Below the pieces are notes generated by a model. The model had not been told where the DNA came from and ran no database searches. It worked only from the letters and a program-made list of their open reading frames with translations. A DNA stretch of 64,000 nucleotides, taken from NCBI GenBank assembly GCA_016719885.1, contig JADJYF010000010.1:62001-126000 (forward strand), given 5' to 3'. Origin of the DNA: Pseudomonadota bacterium (GTDB lineage Bacteria > Pseudomonadota > Gammaproteobacteria > Ga0077536). Both the position numbers and the translations under genes were made by a program. Positions 1 to 8,987 of this stretch are shown piece after piece (within the stretch, counting starts at the first letter, position 1; each line of letters starts with the position of its first letter).

Positions 1-145
1 CGTCGTCGGCGCCGGCCGGCGGGATGAAATAGCGCGCACCGTCGACGAACAGGGCCAGCCATTCGTCGAGCTGCCAGTTGTCGAGCAGCGCCGCCTCGAG
101 ATACAGGAAATCTTCGAGTTCGCTGCGGGTGACGGGCGCGCTCAT
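1..145 (-). CDS. Ring-hydroxylating dioxygenase beta subunit (5' part only)
   Basis: Partial gene cut by the left window edge. About 48 N-terminal codons are visible, starting at the ATG at 145, and they read as an acidic helix followed by YLEAALLDNWQLDEW and LFVDGARYFIPPA. This is the start of the SnoaL-like small subunit of Rieske oxygenases (benzoate/toluate-type beta subunits), which stabilises the alpha trimer and has no metal site. The start overlaps the stop of the alpha-subunit gene by four bases (ATGA), so the two are translationally coupled. Family assignment rests on the short N-terminus plus its position directly after an alpha subunit. Confidence 0.85.
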   Translation of the reverse strand, partial: MSAPVTRSELEDFLYLEAALLDNWQLDEWLALFVDGARYFIPPAGADD

Positions 146-1407
146 GCCGGCTGCTCCGTGACGCGGCGATGCCATTCACGCCAGAACGCACGCATCTGCG
201 CTTCGTCGTCCACCTGCGGTTCGTCGCTGAGATAGCCCTTGGAGATATCGTTCCAGCCCGCACCGCCCAGGCTGCCGTAGCCACGCTGGCACAGGGCCAG
301 GGCTTCACAGTCGTCGGGCGTGGCGAAGCCGCCTGGTCCCAGGAACTCGAGGAAATTGAACAGGCGCAGCTCGCGCATGGCGGGTGATTCTTCGCGCGGC
401 GCCAGCGCCCAGGCGTTGACCACCTGCTTGTCCGGCGCCTCCGGGTAAAAGGTACGGAAGGTCACGGCCATGATGTCGTTGATGACGAAGTTCGGAAAGA
501 TGAGCAGGTTGCGATTGGTGGTGGCCATGCGCTCGGCGCGCTCGGCGCCGAAGCGCGCGACCAGCCGCGCCTTGATGGCCGCCACTTCGCGCGCCGCCGC
601 GTCGCCCCAGGCCGGCACCGACTGCGCGACGGGCCGTCCCCAGGGCGCGGTGTATTGCACCACCGCGTGGCCGTTGCCGAGATCGAAGGCACGGCCCTTG
701 ATGGCGACTTCCACCAGCGAACCGGGCTTGGACTTCACGTAGTCGAAATAGCTGACGTGGGTCGGCAGGCCGTGGTAACCGTCGAAGCTGTTCTCGCACA
801 GCAGTTTCCAGTTGGCATCGAAGCCATAGGCCTGGGTACCGCCGACGATCTCCATGGCGGTCTCGGCCTGGTCCAGCACCAGGTCGATGTATTCCAGCGC
901 GCCGCCCAGGTAGGTTTTCAAATCATCGCCGGCCGCCTGCAAGTGCATGAAGTACAGCCCGCGGTACTGCTCGAGGCGCGGCACGCGCACGAGATCGTGC
1001 ATGCCGCCCTTGCGCGTACCTTCCCCATAGCCCTCGTCGCCCGGTCGGTTGACCAGGCGGCCTTCCAGGTCGAAGGCCCACGAGTGATAGAAACAGCGGA
1101 ACATCGCGCCATTGCCGGCCCCCTCGCGACACACCAACGCGCCACGATGCGGACAGGTGTTGAAGAACGCGCGCGCCGTGCCGTCCTTGCCGCGCGCGAA
1201 CAGGATGTCGCGTCCGGCGACCTTGCGCGTCAAGTAGTCACCGGGCTTTGCGATCTCCGAATCGTGACCGAGATACAGCCAGCAGTTTTCGAATATGGCC
1301 AGGCGCTCGCGCGCCAATATTTCCGGGTCGGTAAAAGCGCGCCGCGCGACGCGGAACACACCGCGCGCACGGTCATCGTCGAGCAAGGCGGAAGGGCTGG
1401 CGGTCAC
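142..1407 (-). CDS. Ring-hydroxylating dioxygenase alpha subunit
   Basis: Catalytic large subunit of a Rieske non-heme iron oxygenase, about 421 residues. The N-terminal Rieske [2Fe-2S] domain shows CPH at about residues 85-87 and CFYH at about 105-108. The catalytic domain has the mononuclear iron site ENSFDGYHGLPTH at about 205-217, giving the two histidines and the bridging Asp, and a later PDD that probably supplies the third ligand. I chose the GTG at 1407 because AGGGGAG lies six bases upstream; an upstream TTG at 1452 is possible but lacks a ribosome site. It is followed by the beta subunit. The substrate cannot be read from sequence; the alpha-beta architecture with a ferredoxin-type reductase nearby (8988-10064) fits benzoate/anthranilate-type systems. 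Confidence 0.93.
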   Translation of the reverse strand: MTASPSALLDDDRARGVFRVARRAFTDPEILARERLAIFENCWLYLGHDSEIAKPGDYLTRKVAGRDILFARGKDGTARAFFNTCPHRGALVCREGAGNGAMFRCFYHSWAFDLEGRLVNRPGDEGYGEGTRKGGMHDLVRVPRLEQYRGLYFMHLQAAGDDLKTYLGGALEYIDLVLDQAETAMEIVGGTQAYGFDANWKLLCENSFDGYHGLPTHVSYFDYVKSKPGSLVEVAIKGRAFDLGNGHAVVQYTAPWGRPVAQSVPAWGDAAAREVAAIKARLVARFGAERAERMATTNRNLLIFPNFVINDIMAVTFRTFYPEAPDKQVVNAWALAPREESPAMRELRLFNFLEFLGPGGFATPDDCEALALCQRGYGSLGGAGWNDISKGYLSDEPQVDDEAQMRAFWREWHRRVTEQPA

Positions 1408-1568
1408 GATCGGCTCCCCTGTTAAAAACCGTGCAGCTGGTTTGTTTTTCAAAACTACACGGAAGCAGTGCGCGAGTAAACCGTCAAAATGCCCTGCCCA
1501 GGCCGGGATGGCAAACGCTTGCCTACCGGTTACACTGTTTTTCCCTTAGTCACCGACGCCTCCCACGC

Positions 1569-2228
1569 ATGTCCGAGCGCAGCGCCACCCTGCCGCGAGT
1601 GCCCCAGGCCGAACGCTCGGCGCGCATGCAGCGGCGCCTGGCGCAGGCTGCCTACGAGGTCATCCGCGACGGTGGCTACGTGAACTTCCGCACCGCGGCG
1701 GTGGCGCGCGCGGCGGGCGTGTCGCAGGGCGCGCAGTTGCATCACTACCCGACCAAGAACTCGCTGGCCGAAGCGGCCATCGAACATGCCTGGTCGCAGT
1801 CGACCGAGGAATCACTGGCGCGCATCCGCGCCTTCGACAGTGACGATGACATCCTGGCCGCGCTCATGGCCGACAGCCAGGCGTTTTTCTTTTCCGACTA
1901 TTTCCGCGTGGCGCTCGACATCCTCATGGCCGGCGGCAACGAGCAGGCGCTGCGCGACGCACTGGTGGCCAGCACCCTGCGCCATCGCAGCCGCGTCGAA
2001 CGGCTGTGGCTGGAGAAACTGGTCGAGCAGGGCTGGAAGCTGCCCGATGCCGAGGACGTGCTCGCGCTCAGCATGAGCGTCGCGCGCGGCTTCGCGGTGC
2101 GCGCCCTGGTCGAGCCCGGCCGCGCACGCTTCGAGCGCCTTTGCACACGCTGGGTGGAAATCCTGCGCGCGGCCGGCCTCGCGGCACCGCCCGCGGCGCG
2201 ACGCGTGGCCGCGCGACGGCGCAAGTAA
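1569..2228 (+). CDS. TetR/AcrR family regulator
   Basis: 219-residue one-domain repressor. The N-terminal helix-turn-helix is recognisable (FRTAAVARAAGVSQGAQLHHYPTKNSL, written in pieces: AAVARAAGVS then LHHYPTK), and the C-terminal half is an all-helical ligand domain. It is divergent from the Rieske oxygenase and directly upstream of the kinase gene, separated by 50 bases, so it may control either side. An open frame extends upstream to 1431 but the ATG at 1569 gives the normal TetR N-terminus. The ligand is unknown. Confidence 0.9.
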   Translation: MSERSATLPRVPQAERSARMQRRLAQAAYEVIRDGGYVNFRTAAVARAAGVSQGAQLHHYPTKNSLAEAAIEHAWSQSTEESLARIRAFDSDDDILAALMADSQAFFFSDYFRVALDILMAGGNEQALRDALVASTLRHRSRVERLWLEKLVEQGWKLPDAEDVLALSMSVARGFAVRALVEPGRARFERLCTRWVEILRAAGLAAPPAARRVAARRRK

Positions 2229-2278
2229 TCGTTGATGACAACCGGCGTTCAGCACGAACGTCGCAGGGGAGACAGTTC

Positions 2279-3460
2279 ATGGGACTCAGTTTCGAACAGA
2301 TCAAGGCCGCCTACGAACAAGAAGCGGCCAATGCAGCCAAGGTCTACAGTCGCGAGGAAATTCCGCTGGCCTGGGACCTCATCACGCCCGAGTGGTTGAC
2401 CGACATCCTCATCGGCGACGGCCAGGATGCCAAGGTCACCGGCTATCGCCTCGACAGCAAGGACGAGGGCACCGCCAGCCGCCGCCGCATCTTCCTCGAA
2501 TACAACGACGCGGGTCGCGCGGCGGGCCTGCCTGACACGGTGTTCGGCAAATCCACCCAGCATCTCGAGAACCGTTTCATCATAGGCATGAACGGCGGCA
2601 TCGAAGCGGAAGTGACGTTCTTCCAGAAGGTGCGCCCCACGCTCGACATCGAGGCGCCGGTGTGCCTGCACGCGCGCTTCAATCCGCGCTCCTTGAACTC
2701 CATCGTCATCATGCGCGACATCGCCAGCCAGGTGGAATTCTGCAATTACTCCACGCCCATGACGCTGGAACTCGCGCGCAGCCAGATGCGCGTGCTGTCG
2801 TCGGTGCACGCGGCCTACTACCAGAGCCCCGAGCTCGACACCACGCTCGCGCCGTGGAACACCTGGGAAGATTATTTCGCCATCACCGCCAAGGAAGCGG
2901 GCTTCGAGCAGGCCTGTCAGCGCGGCTTCGCCGAGGCACGCGAGGTGATCCCGGCCGAATTGTTCAAACACGAAAAGGCCATCTGGCCGGCGACGGTCGA
3001 TGCCATCGCCCTGCACAGCCACCTGCCACGCATGCTGGTGCATTCCGACGTGCACTTGAAGAACTGGTATATCGCCGCGCCCGACCGCATGGGCCTCACC
3101 GACTGGCAGTGCTCGTGCAAGGGCCATTGGAGCCGCGATCTTTCCTACGGCATCTCGACTGCACTCACAGTCGAGCAGCGCCGCGCGTGGGAAAAGGATC
3201 TCCTGAAGTACTACCTCGACCTCATGCGCGAAAAGGGTGTGCCGGCCATCGACTTCGACGAAGCGTGGCTGGCCTATCGCGCACAGATGTTCGGTGCGCT
3301 GGCGTGGTGGACCGGCACCCTCGGCCAGCCGCCGGAAGCGCCGGCCATGCAGCCGCGCGCCGCCAGCCTCACCTTCATCGAGCGCATGGCGCACGCCGTC
3401 CACGACCTCGATTCGCTGGCAGCGGTGGCGAGTTCCAAGCGGCGCTACATGGGTGCTTGA
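2279..3460 (+). CDS. APH-fold small-molecule kinase (ecdysteroid-kinase-like)
   Basis: 393 residues, aminoglycoside-phosphotransferase/CHK-like kinase fold. The catalytic loop reads LVHSDVHLKNWY at about residue 255 and the metal-binding motif is LTDWQ at about 274 (GLTDWQCSCKG), equivalent to the HGDxxxxN and DW(E) motifs of the family. A ribosome site GGGGAG precedes the ATG. It is the first gene after TetR, and its 3' end overlaps the start of a second kinase gene by eight bases, so they are one operon. In catabolic clusters such kinases phosphorylate hydroxyl groups of small metabolites or CoA thioesters; the substrate here is unknown. It has no adjacent 168-residue partner of its own, unlike the other two kinases in this region. 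Confidence 0.85.
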   Translation: MGLSFEQIKAAYEQEAANAAKVYSREEIPLAWDLITPEWLTDILIGDGQDAKVTGYRLDSKDEGTASRRRIFLEYNDAGRAAGLPDTVFGKSTQHLENRFIIGMNGGIEAEVTFFQKVRPTLDIEAPVCLHARFNPRSLNSIVIMRDIASQVEFCNYSTPMTLELARSQMRVLSSVHAAYYQSPELDTTLAPWNTWEDYFAITAKEAGFEQACQRGFAEAREVIPAELFKHEKAIWPATVDAIALHSHLPRMLVHSDVHLKNWYIAAPDRMGLTDWQCSCKGHWSRDLSYGISTALTVEQRRAWEKDLLKYYLDLMREKGVPAIDFDEAWLAYRAQMFGALAWWTGTLGQPPEAPAMQPRAASLTFIERMAHAVHDLDSLAAVASSKRRYMGA

Positions 3461-4646
3461 GACCGACAAGGATCGGCCGGCGCCGGCCGCCATCGCGGCG
3501 CTGCGCGCGCGCTTCGCCTGTGAGCCCGAGATCGATCGGATCCTCACGCGCAAGCTCGAACAACGTGCCGGGCCCGGCTACCTGCATCGCGACCTCGCCA
3601 CCCTGCTGGCCGGCAGCGCGGCGCTGATCCGTGAGCAGGTCGGCGACGACTTCACGATCAGCGACGCGCGCTGGCTGACCGGCGGCGCGTCGAAACTGCA
3701 GATGGCGTTCACGCTCGGGTGGACGCCGCCCGGCGAGCCGCGTCGCAACAGTGCGATGGTGCTGCGCATGCAGCCGGCCGAATCGGTGGTCGAGAGCAGT
3801 CGGCGGCGCGAATACGAAGTGCTGGCCGCCATGCAGGGCATCGTGCCGGTACCGCCGGTGTACTGGGTCGATGACGAGGCGCGCCACCTGCCCTATCCCG
3901 CCATCATCTACGGCTTCGTCGACGGCGTGACCAAGCCGCGCGACGCCACCAGCCAGGCCAGCGGCATGGGCACGCAACTCGCGGCGCACTGGCGCGACAG
4001 TCTCGGCCCGCAATTCGTCTCCGCCATCGCGCGCGTGCATCGTACCGACGTGGCGCGGCTGCCGCTGCCGAGCTATGAGAAGCACGCGCCCGGCCTCGAT
4101 TGCATCGAGCGCACGCTCAATCATTGGGAACGGGTGTGGGAAGAAGACGCCGACGAAGACGTGCCGCTCATGCGCCTGGCCTGCGCGTGGCTGCGCCGGC
4201 ACAGGCCGGCCTGCGCGCGACCGGCGCTGCTGCACGGCGACTATCGCATGGGCAACTTCCTGTTCACCGAGCACGACGCGCGCATCACCGCCATCCTCGA
4301 TTGGGAAATGGCGCGCATCGGCGACCCGCACGCCGACCTCGCCTGGGCCATGAACCCCGCCTACGGCCTGCGCGCCGAAGACGGCAAGACCTGGCTGGTG
4401 GCGGGCCTCGTACCGGAACGCGAATTCCTGGCGCGTTACCAGGACGAGAGCGGGGTGCGCGTGGACCCGGCCACCTTGCATTACTACCGGGTGCTGTGCG
4501 GCTGGGTGCAGGGTGTGATCGCGCTCGGCACAGCGTGGCGCATCGCCCACAACGCCAAAACCCACCAGGACGTATTGATGGCCTGGATCGTCGGCATCGG
4601 TCCCAAGCTCCTCGCTGAGCTGCGCGCGCTGCTGGCGGAAGGCTGA
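3453..4646 (+). CDS. APH-family phosphotransferase (LvaA/ACAD10-11 kinase-like)
   Basis: About 397 residues with a GTG start at 3453 that overlaps the preceding kinase gene. Visible motifs are the N-lobe GGASK (nucleotide loop, TGGASKLQMAF), the catalytic loop HGDYRMGNF at about residue 261 and the metal-binding ILDWEMARIGDP at about 282. This pattern is typical of phosphotransferases associated with acyl-CoA dehydrogenases, including LvaA of Pseudomonas putida, which phosphorylates 4-hydroxyacyl-CoA, and the kinase half of ACAD10/11. It is followed after 16 bases by the 168-residue gene at 4663, the same pairing as at 6222-7912. Hydroxyacyl-CoA kinase activity is inference. Confidence 0.88.
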   Translation: MLETDKDRPAPAAIAALRARFACEPEIDRILTRKLEQRAGPGYLHRDLATLLAGSAALIREQVGDDFTISDARWLTGGASKLQMAFTLGWTPPGEPRRNSAMVLRMQPAESVVESSRRREYEVLAAMQGIVPVPPVYWVDDEARHLPYPAIIYGFVDGVTKPRDATSQASGMGTQLAAHWRDSLGPQFVSAIARVHRTDVARLPLPSYEKHAPGLDCIERTLNHWERVWEEDADEDVPLMRLACAWLRRHRPACARPALLHGDYRMGNFLFTEHDARITAILDWEMARIGDPHADLAWAMNPAYGLRAEDGKTWLVAGLVPEREFLARYQDESGVRVDPATLHYYRVLCGWVQGVIALGTAWRIAHNAKTHQDVLMAWIVGIGPKLLAELRALLAEG

Positions 4647-4662
4647 TCGCGGAGCAACCTTC

Positions 4663-5169
4663 ATGCAACTACGCGCCGACCTTCAACTCGCCACCGCCAT
4701 CCGCGCGCTCACCGAAGTGGTGCTGCCGGCCGTCGATGCCGACAACGCGCTGGCCGTCGAACAAACCCAGGTCGTGATCGGCATGCTGCAGCTGATGGCG
4801 GCGCGGCTGCCGCTGCAGTACCGCTACGACTGCGATGAGTTGGCGCGCCTGCTCACACTGTGTCGAGCACTGCAGCCTTATGACGACGACGGCGGGCTGG
4901 CGGGCGCCACCCACGCCGGCGCCGAGGTGCTGGCGCGCGCACGGGCCACGCCACAGGAGATCCTCGACGCCATACACGGCCTGCGTACGCTGAGCGGCGC
5001 GGTGGTGAGTAGCGCCTATCGCGATGGCGACGACGCGGCGCGCGCCGCGCTATCGGCGCTGGTGCTCACTCATGCCGATGAGCAGTTGCTGCGGGAACGC
5101 GCGTGGTTCGCGCCGCAGGGTTGGGAACTCGAGCCGGACGGTGTACCGCCGCTCGAGGATTTGGTGTAA
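4663..5169 (+). CDS. Hypothetical helical protein, probable kinase partner (paralog A)
   Basis: 168 residues, predicted mostly alpha-helical, no signal peptide or membrane segment. It shares length and spaced residues with the product of 6222-6728: IRALTEVVLPAV here against LKALTDVILPAL there, then a run matching EQ..(V/L)V(I/L)G.L...AA. Each copy sits directly downstream of an APH-type kinase, so a joint function is likely. The opening pattern recalls small DUF6285/LvaB-type proteins that are required by LvaA kinase, but I could not test this by search. No catalytic motif is visible. Confidence 0.75.
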   Translation: MQLRADLQLATAIRALTEVVLPAVDADNALAVEQTQVVIGMLQLMAARLPLQYRYDCDELARLLTLCRALQPYDDDGGLAGATHAGAEVLARARATPQEILDAIHGLRTLSGAVVSSAYRDGDDAARAALSALVLTHADEQLLRERAWFAPQGWELEPDGVPPLEDLV

Positions 5170-5206
5170 GGGCGCTGCGCATGATCGACTCGCCCTTGCG
5201 GTATGA

Positions 5207-5273
5207 ATGTCAGGCTGAAGCCTGACCCACAATGAATACCCTCTCGACCGTGGGTCAGGCTTCAGCCTGACAT
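5207..5273. repeat. Perfect 24-bp inverted repeat of REP-like TCAGGCTTCAGCCTGA units
   Basis: The arms 5207-5230 and 5250-5273 are exact reverse complements with a 19-base spacer. Each arm itself contains a 7-bp hairpin (TCAGGCT/AGCCTGA). The 19-base core TGTCAGGCTGAAGCCTGAC recurs at 43832-43850, so this is a dispersed repeat rather than a unique site. It lies just past the stop of the gene ending at 5169 and could act as a transcription terminator or mRNA stabiliser, although no T-run follows. Confidence 0.8.
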
Positions 5274-5276
5274 CGG

Positions 5277-5395
<119 letters not shown>

Positions 5396-5408
5396 GAATC
5401 CAGACGCC

Positions 5409-6179
5409 TCAAAACCCGATCTGCGCGCCACCATCCACGTTCAGATGCTGGCCGGTGATATAGCTGGCCGCGTCGGACAACAGGAAGCAACAGGGCTCAG
5501 CCACTTCCGCCGGCTGCGCGATGCGGCCCATGGGGATGCCGGCCATGGTGCGTTCGATGAACTTGGGACTGCGGATGACTTCGGTCATGGGCGTTTCCAC
5601 CGCGCCGAAGCACACGCTGTTGACGCCGATGTTGAAGCGCGCCCATTCGCGCGCCGCGCTCATGGTGATGCCCAGCACGCCGGACTTGGCGGCGCCGTAA
5701 TTGATCTGGCCGATGGTGCCGCGGCGGCCGGCGATGGACGACACGTTGACGATGCGACGCGACGCCACTTCGCCGGCCTCGGCGCGCTCCAGCATGTGCC
5801 GGCCGACCGCCTGCAGACAGTGGAAAACGCCGGTGAGATTGACATCGATGACCGCCTGCCAGTCGGCCAGCGACATCTTGTGGATCATGGCCGTGCGGAT
5901 GATGCCGGCGTTGTTGAACAGGCCGTTGATGGTGCCGTGCCTGGCCACCACTGCTTCGACCATGCCCTGCACGAACGCCGGGTCCGCGACGCTGCCGGCG
6001 TGCACGTCGGCCTGGCCGCCGACCAGCTCCGCGGTTTCACGCGCGCCATCGCCGTTGATGTCGACCAGCACCAGGCGCGCGCCGAGGCTGGCGGCCTTCA
6101 AGGCCACGCCACGGCCGATGCCTTGCGCGGCGCCGGTCACGATGATCACGCGGTCGGTGAGATTCATTGGGTTTTCCAT
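5409..6179 (-). CDS. Short-chain dehydrogenase/reductase
   Basis: Classical SDR of about 256 residues. The N-terminal cofactor motif is TGAAQGIG, NNAG is present (LFNNAGI), the catalytic Ser is in NVSSIAG and the Tyr-Lys pair is in NYGAAKSG; the C-terminus has the usual YITGQHLNVDGG. I chose the ATG at 6179 because GGAG lies about ten bases upstream; the ATG at 6167 is also possible. An acidic residue after the second strand (VDINGD) suggests NAD preference. It ends close to the poly-G tract and follows the kinase/partner pair on the same strand, so it probably oxidises a hydroxy intermediate of that pathway. Confidence 0.92.
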   Translation of the reverse strand: MENPMNLTDRVIIVTGAAQGIGRGVALKAASLGARLVLVDINGDGARETAELVGGQADVHAGSVADPAFVQGMVEAVVARHGTINGLFNNAGIIRTAMIHKMSLADWQAVIDVNLTGVFHCLQAVGRHMLERAEAGEVASRRIVNVSSIAGRRGTIGQINYGAAKSGVLGITMSAAREWARFNIGVNSVCFGAVETPMTEVIRSPKFIERTMAGIPMGRIAQPAEVAEPCCFLLSDAASYITGQHLNVDGGAQIGF

Positions 6180-6221
6180 GGCGGTTCGCTCTCCGGAAGG
6201 GAATGACAAGGGGTTTGGCGT

Positions 6222-6728
6222 TCAGGGTTCGAACAGCGCGGCGATGGGCGGCAGCCGGCTGGCGTCCGGGTCGAGACCGGCGGCGCCGTGCCAGATGCGT
6301 TCGCGCTCGGCGCGACGCGCGTTGTAACGCAGCACCGCGGCGGTCATCGCCGGCGTGAGGCGTTCCGCGTGATGGGGCGCCAGCAGGCGATCGATGACGG
6401 CCTTGAGCGCGCGATGGGCGTGGCTCACGGCATCGTAATCGCCGCGATCAACCTCCGCCGCTGCGGCAAGAGCCGCGATCAAGTCGTCGCCCAGCGTACT
6501 GTCGTAGTTCATGCCCGCGAGATCGCTGGCGAGTTCACAGGCCAGCGCCAGGTTGCTGAGCTCGAGCTTGAGCGCATGCTTCCATTGCGCGGCGATGATG
6601 TCGAGGTGGCCGAGTACCAGCCGCGCCTGTTCGCGCGCCATGCGCTCGTCGGCCGGCAGCGCCGGCAAGATGACGTCGGTCAGCGCCTTCAGCACCGATT
6701 TCAACCTGAGATCGAGATCCGGGTTCAT
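6222..6728 (-). CDS. Hypothetical helical protein, probable kinase partner (paralog B)
   Basis: 168 residues from the ATG at 6728, the same length as the product of 4663-5169 and similar to it over the N-terminal half (LKALTDVILPALPAD, then ARLVLGHLDIIAAQ). The start overlaps the kinase stop by four bases (ATGA), which makes translational coupling likely. No signal peptide, metal motif or membrane span is seen. Two independent copies of the same kinase-partner pairing argue that this protein is an obligate subunit or chaperone of the kinase, as LvaB is for LvaA; that equivalence is inference. Confidence 0.75.
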   Translation of the reverse strand: MNPDLDLRLKSVLKALTDVILPALPADERMAREQARLVLGHLDIIAAQWKHALKLELSNLALACELASDLAGMNYDSTLGDDLIAALAAAAEVDRGDYDAVSHAHRALKAVIDRLLAPHHAERLTPAMTAAVLRYNARRAERERIWHGAAGLDPDASRLPPIAALFEP

Positions 6729-7912
6729 GCGCAAGCCGCTCCCAGGAGTTCGTCGAGCTGGGCCATGAATACCGCCGAGCCGAAAGCCATCCAGGTCAGC
6801 ACCAGGTCCTGGTGGCTCTGGCTCTCGAGCGCCGCGCGACACGCTGAGCTGTTATTGATGATGATGCACTTCCAGGCGTTGAGGATCTCGTAGTAGCGGA
6901 TGGTGTCGGGATTGATGGTGACGCCGGCCGCCTGCGCATAGCGTTCGAAGAAATCCGCGCGCGTCATCAGTCCCGAGATCAAGAGCTCGCCATCCTCACG
7001 CGGCGTGCCGAACAGCCGTTGCACGCTCCACGCGAGATCTTCATGAAAATCGCCGAGGTGCGCGAGCTCCCAGTCCAGCACCGCGCTGAAATCGCCGCTC
7101 GGTTCGACGAACATGAAGTTGCCGATGCGATAGTCGCCGTGCACGACCACCGGCTGCGCACACACCGGCGCGTTTTCCCTGAGCCAGCGTTCGACCAGTG
7201 TCACCAGCGGCTCGGGCTCGACCAGGTCCTGCTGCCAGACCCGCGCCCACCAGTTGACCTGGCGCAGCGCCGCCTGGCAGGTGCCGGCCGCCGGCGCGTC
7301 GAAATAGGAAAGCTCGGCGCGGCGCCAATCGAAGGCGTGGATGCGCGCAAGATTCGCCACGAACTGTGGCGCGAGTCTGGCAATCCAGTGCTCGAAGCGG
7401 ATGCCGACCCCGGTCACGGCCTTGGCCGCGACGTCGGTGGGCGCGGTGTTGCCGGCCACCATGCCGGTGATGAGCCCCGGCTGGCCAAGATGCTCGCCAT
7501 CGGCATCGACGAAGCGCAGCGGCGGCACCGGCACCGTGCCGGCGAAGGCCGCCAGCAGCTGCGCTTCGCGACCGCGACAGGTCTCGACGATGCCCATCCA
7601 CGGATCCATGCGCAACACCAGGCGCTCGGGCGCCGGCGACGCGGCATGGCTCAATGTAAAGGCGAACTGTTCTTTCGACGCGCCGCCCGTCATGCGCGCG
7701 AGAGAGCTGATGCTGACATCGCGCAGGCCTTCATGCGCGAATAGCGCGGTCAATTGCGCTGTGACTTCGGCAACGCTGCGCGCGCCATAGCCGCCGTGGC
7801 CACGGCGCGCCATCTTGCGCGCCAGCACGTGCACGATGCGCGGCTCGATGTCATCGCGGTTCCAGCGCGTGGCGTCGGCGTCGTCCGATCGCTGCGTAGT
7901 CGCCGTCACCAC
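6725..7912 (-). CDS. APH-family phosphotransferase (LvaA/ACAD10-11 kinase-like), second module
   Basis: About 395 residues. Motifs: TGGASKEQFAF in the N-lobe, HGDYRIGNFMF at about residue 257 and AVLDWELAHLGD at about 277. It is clearly related to the product of 3453-4646. The start is uncertain: GTG codons at 7912 or 7909 just after the upstream stop, or an ATG at 7936 that would overlap the upstream gene; none has a strong ribosome site, as expected for a coupled gene. It is followed by its 168-residue partner and preceded by the CrtC-like gene on the same strand. Confidence 0.87.
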   Translation of the reverse strand: MVTATTQRSDDADATRWNRDDIEPRIVHVLARKMARRGHGGYGARSVAEVTAQLTALFAHEGLRDVSISSLARMTGGASKEQFAFTLSHAASPAPERLVLRMDPWMGIVETCRGREAQLLAAFAGTVPVPPLRFVDADGEHLGQPGLITGMVAGNTAPTDVAAKAVTGVGIRFEHWIARLAPQFVANLARIHAFDWRRAELSYFDAPAAGTCQAALRQVNWWARVWQQDLVEPEPLVTLVERWLRENAPVCAQPVVVHGDYRIGNFMFVEPSGDFSAVLDWELAHLGDFHEDLAWSVQRLFGTPREDGELLISGLMTRADFFERYAQAAGVTINPDTIRYYEILNAWKCIIINNSSACRAALESQSHQDLVLTWMAFGSAVFMAQLDELLGAACA

Positions 7913-7916
7913 GTGG

Positions 7917-8921
7917 CTACAGTTTGCCGGCCGCACGCAGGCGCAGGTAGGTATCGTAGAACCAGCCTTCCTGGATCTCGCCGTAGCCGACGCGACCGTC
8001 GGCCGCCACGTAGCGGTTCATGACGTTCGGCACGCCCACGCAGCCATAGGGTTCCCACAGCCCCGACGCGACCGGCGCGCCGAGGAAGCGATGGCTCACG
8101 CCGCGCACGTCGGTGGCATGGATCTCGTAATGCGCGCCCCAAATGCCATCGCGGGTGACGATGACCTTGCCGGCGGTGCAACCATGCACCTTGCCTTGGT
8201 CGAGCACGAAACCATGGGCGAAGCTGTGTTGCGCGTCGGCGGCGCCGTCGTAGTTCATCGACCAGATGGCATGGAAGGCGTAGTCCTCACCGAAGATCGC
8301 GTGCAGCCAGGCCATCGGTTGCAGCGCGCGCTCCGGCCGTACGCCCCACGAGCGGTCCATGCAGTCGACATAGTCGATGGCGTAGGGCTTGCCGCGCACC
8401 GTGAGCTGGCCGCGGATGCGCACCAGCTGATCGTAATGCCCGCCATAGGCGGCGCCGTAACCCGAACTCGCGGCACGCCCCTGCTCGGAGTCGGCCGCCA
8501 TCGGGTCCATGCTCGGGTCGTGGATGTCATAGGCCGGCATGATGGCCTCGGCGTCGAGCTCGAAGCGCGTGTCGTCGATGCCTTCGTAGCTCACGCGGTA
8601 GCGCTCGGGCCCCGCGCTGAGATCGCAGGACAACCCGCTCGGCAGCGTGAACTTGTTGAATTCCGCCGGCGCCGGGACCTGGGTCTGGTTGTCGCTGTAC
8701 AGCGCGTCGAGCCGTGAGCGGCCGAGACCCTGGTAGATCTTGACGTCGCTGGTGGTGACGCCGACGCCCGGACGCGCCATCACGTAGGCGCTGCCGAACA
8801 GGCCGAGCTCCGGCACCGCGAACGGCATGTAGAAGGTCTCGGCCCAGGAGTGACGCGTGGCGGCATCGGTCAGATTGGCCATCGCCTCCGGGTGATAGCT
8901 CATGTCCCTCGGTGTGATCAT
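7917..8921 (-). CDS. DUF7064/CrtC-like (hydroxyneurosporene-synthase-like) protein
   Basis: 334 residues, soluble, no signal peptide. The conserved-looking segment VDCMDRSWGVRPER near residue 195 and the beta-rich layout fit the lipocalin-like DUF7064/DUF7065 family related to carotenoid hydratase CrtC and to tocopherol-cyclase-like proteins. Members are often found beside phosphotransferases and acyl-CoA dehydrogenases in hydrocarbon or terpenoid degraders. GGAGCATTCC before the ATG supports the start. A hydratase or lipid-binding role is possible; I do not know the reaction. Family call is from memory of motif and length. Confidence 0.65.
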   Translation of the reverse strand: MITPRDMSYHPEAMANLTDAATRHSWAETFYMPFAVPELGLFGSAYVMARPGVGVTTSDVKIYQGLGRSRLDALYSDNQTQVPAPAEFNKFTLPSGLSCDLSAGPERYRVSYEGIDDTRFELDAEAIMPAYDIHDPSMDPMAADSEQGRAASSGYGAAYGGHYDQLVRIRGQLTVRGKPYAIDYVDCMDRSWGVRPERALQPMAWLHAIFGEDYAFHAIWSMNYDGAADAQHSFAHGFVLDQGKVHGCTAGKVIVTRDGIWGAHYEIHATDVRGVSHRFLGAPVASGLWEPYGCVGVPNVMNRYVAADGRVGYGEIQEGWFYDTYLRLRAAGKL

Positions 8922-8987
8922 GGAATGCTCCGCTTGCGCTTGGCGTGGCTGTGATGGAAGTGCGTGGAGAACGTGGCGCGGGCGCGG

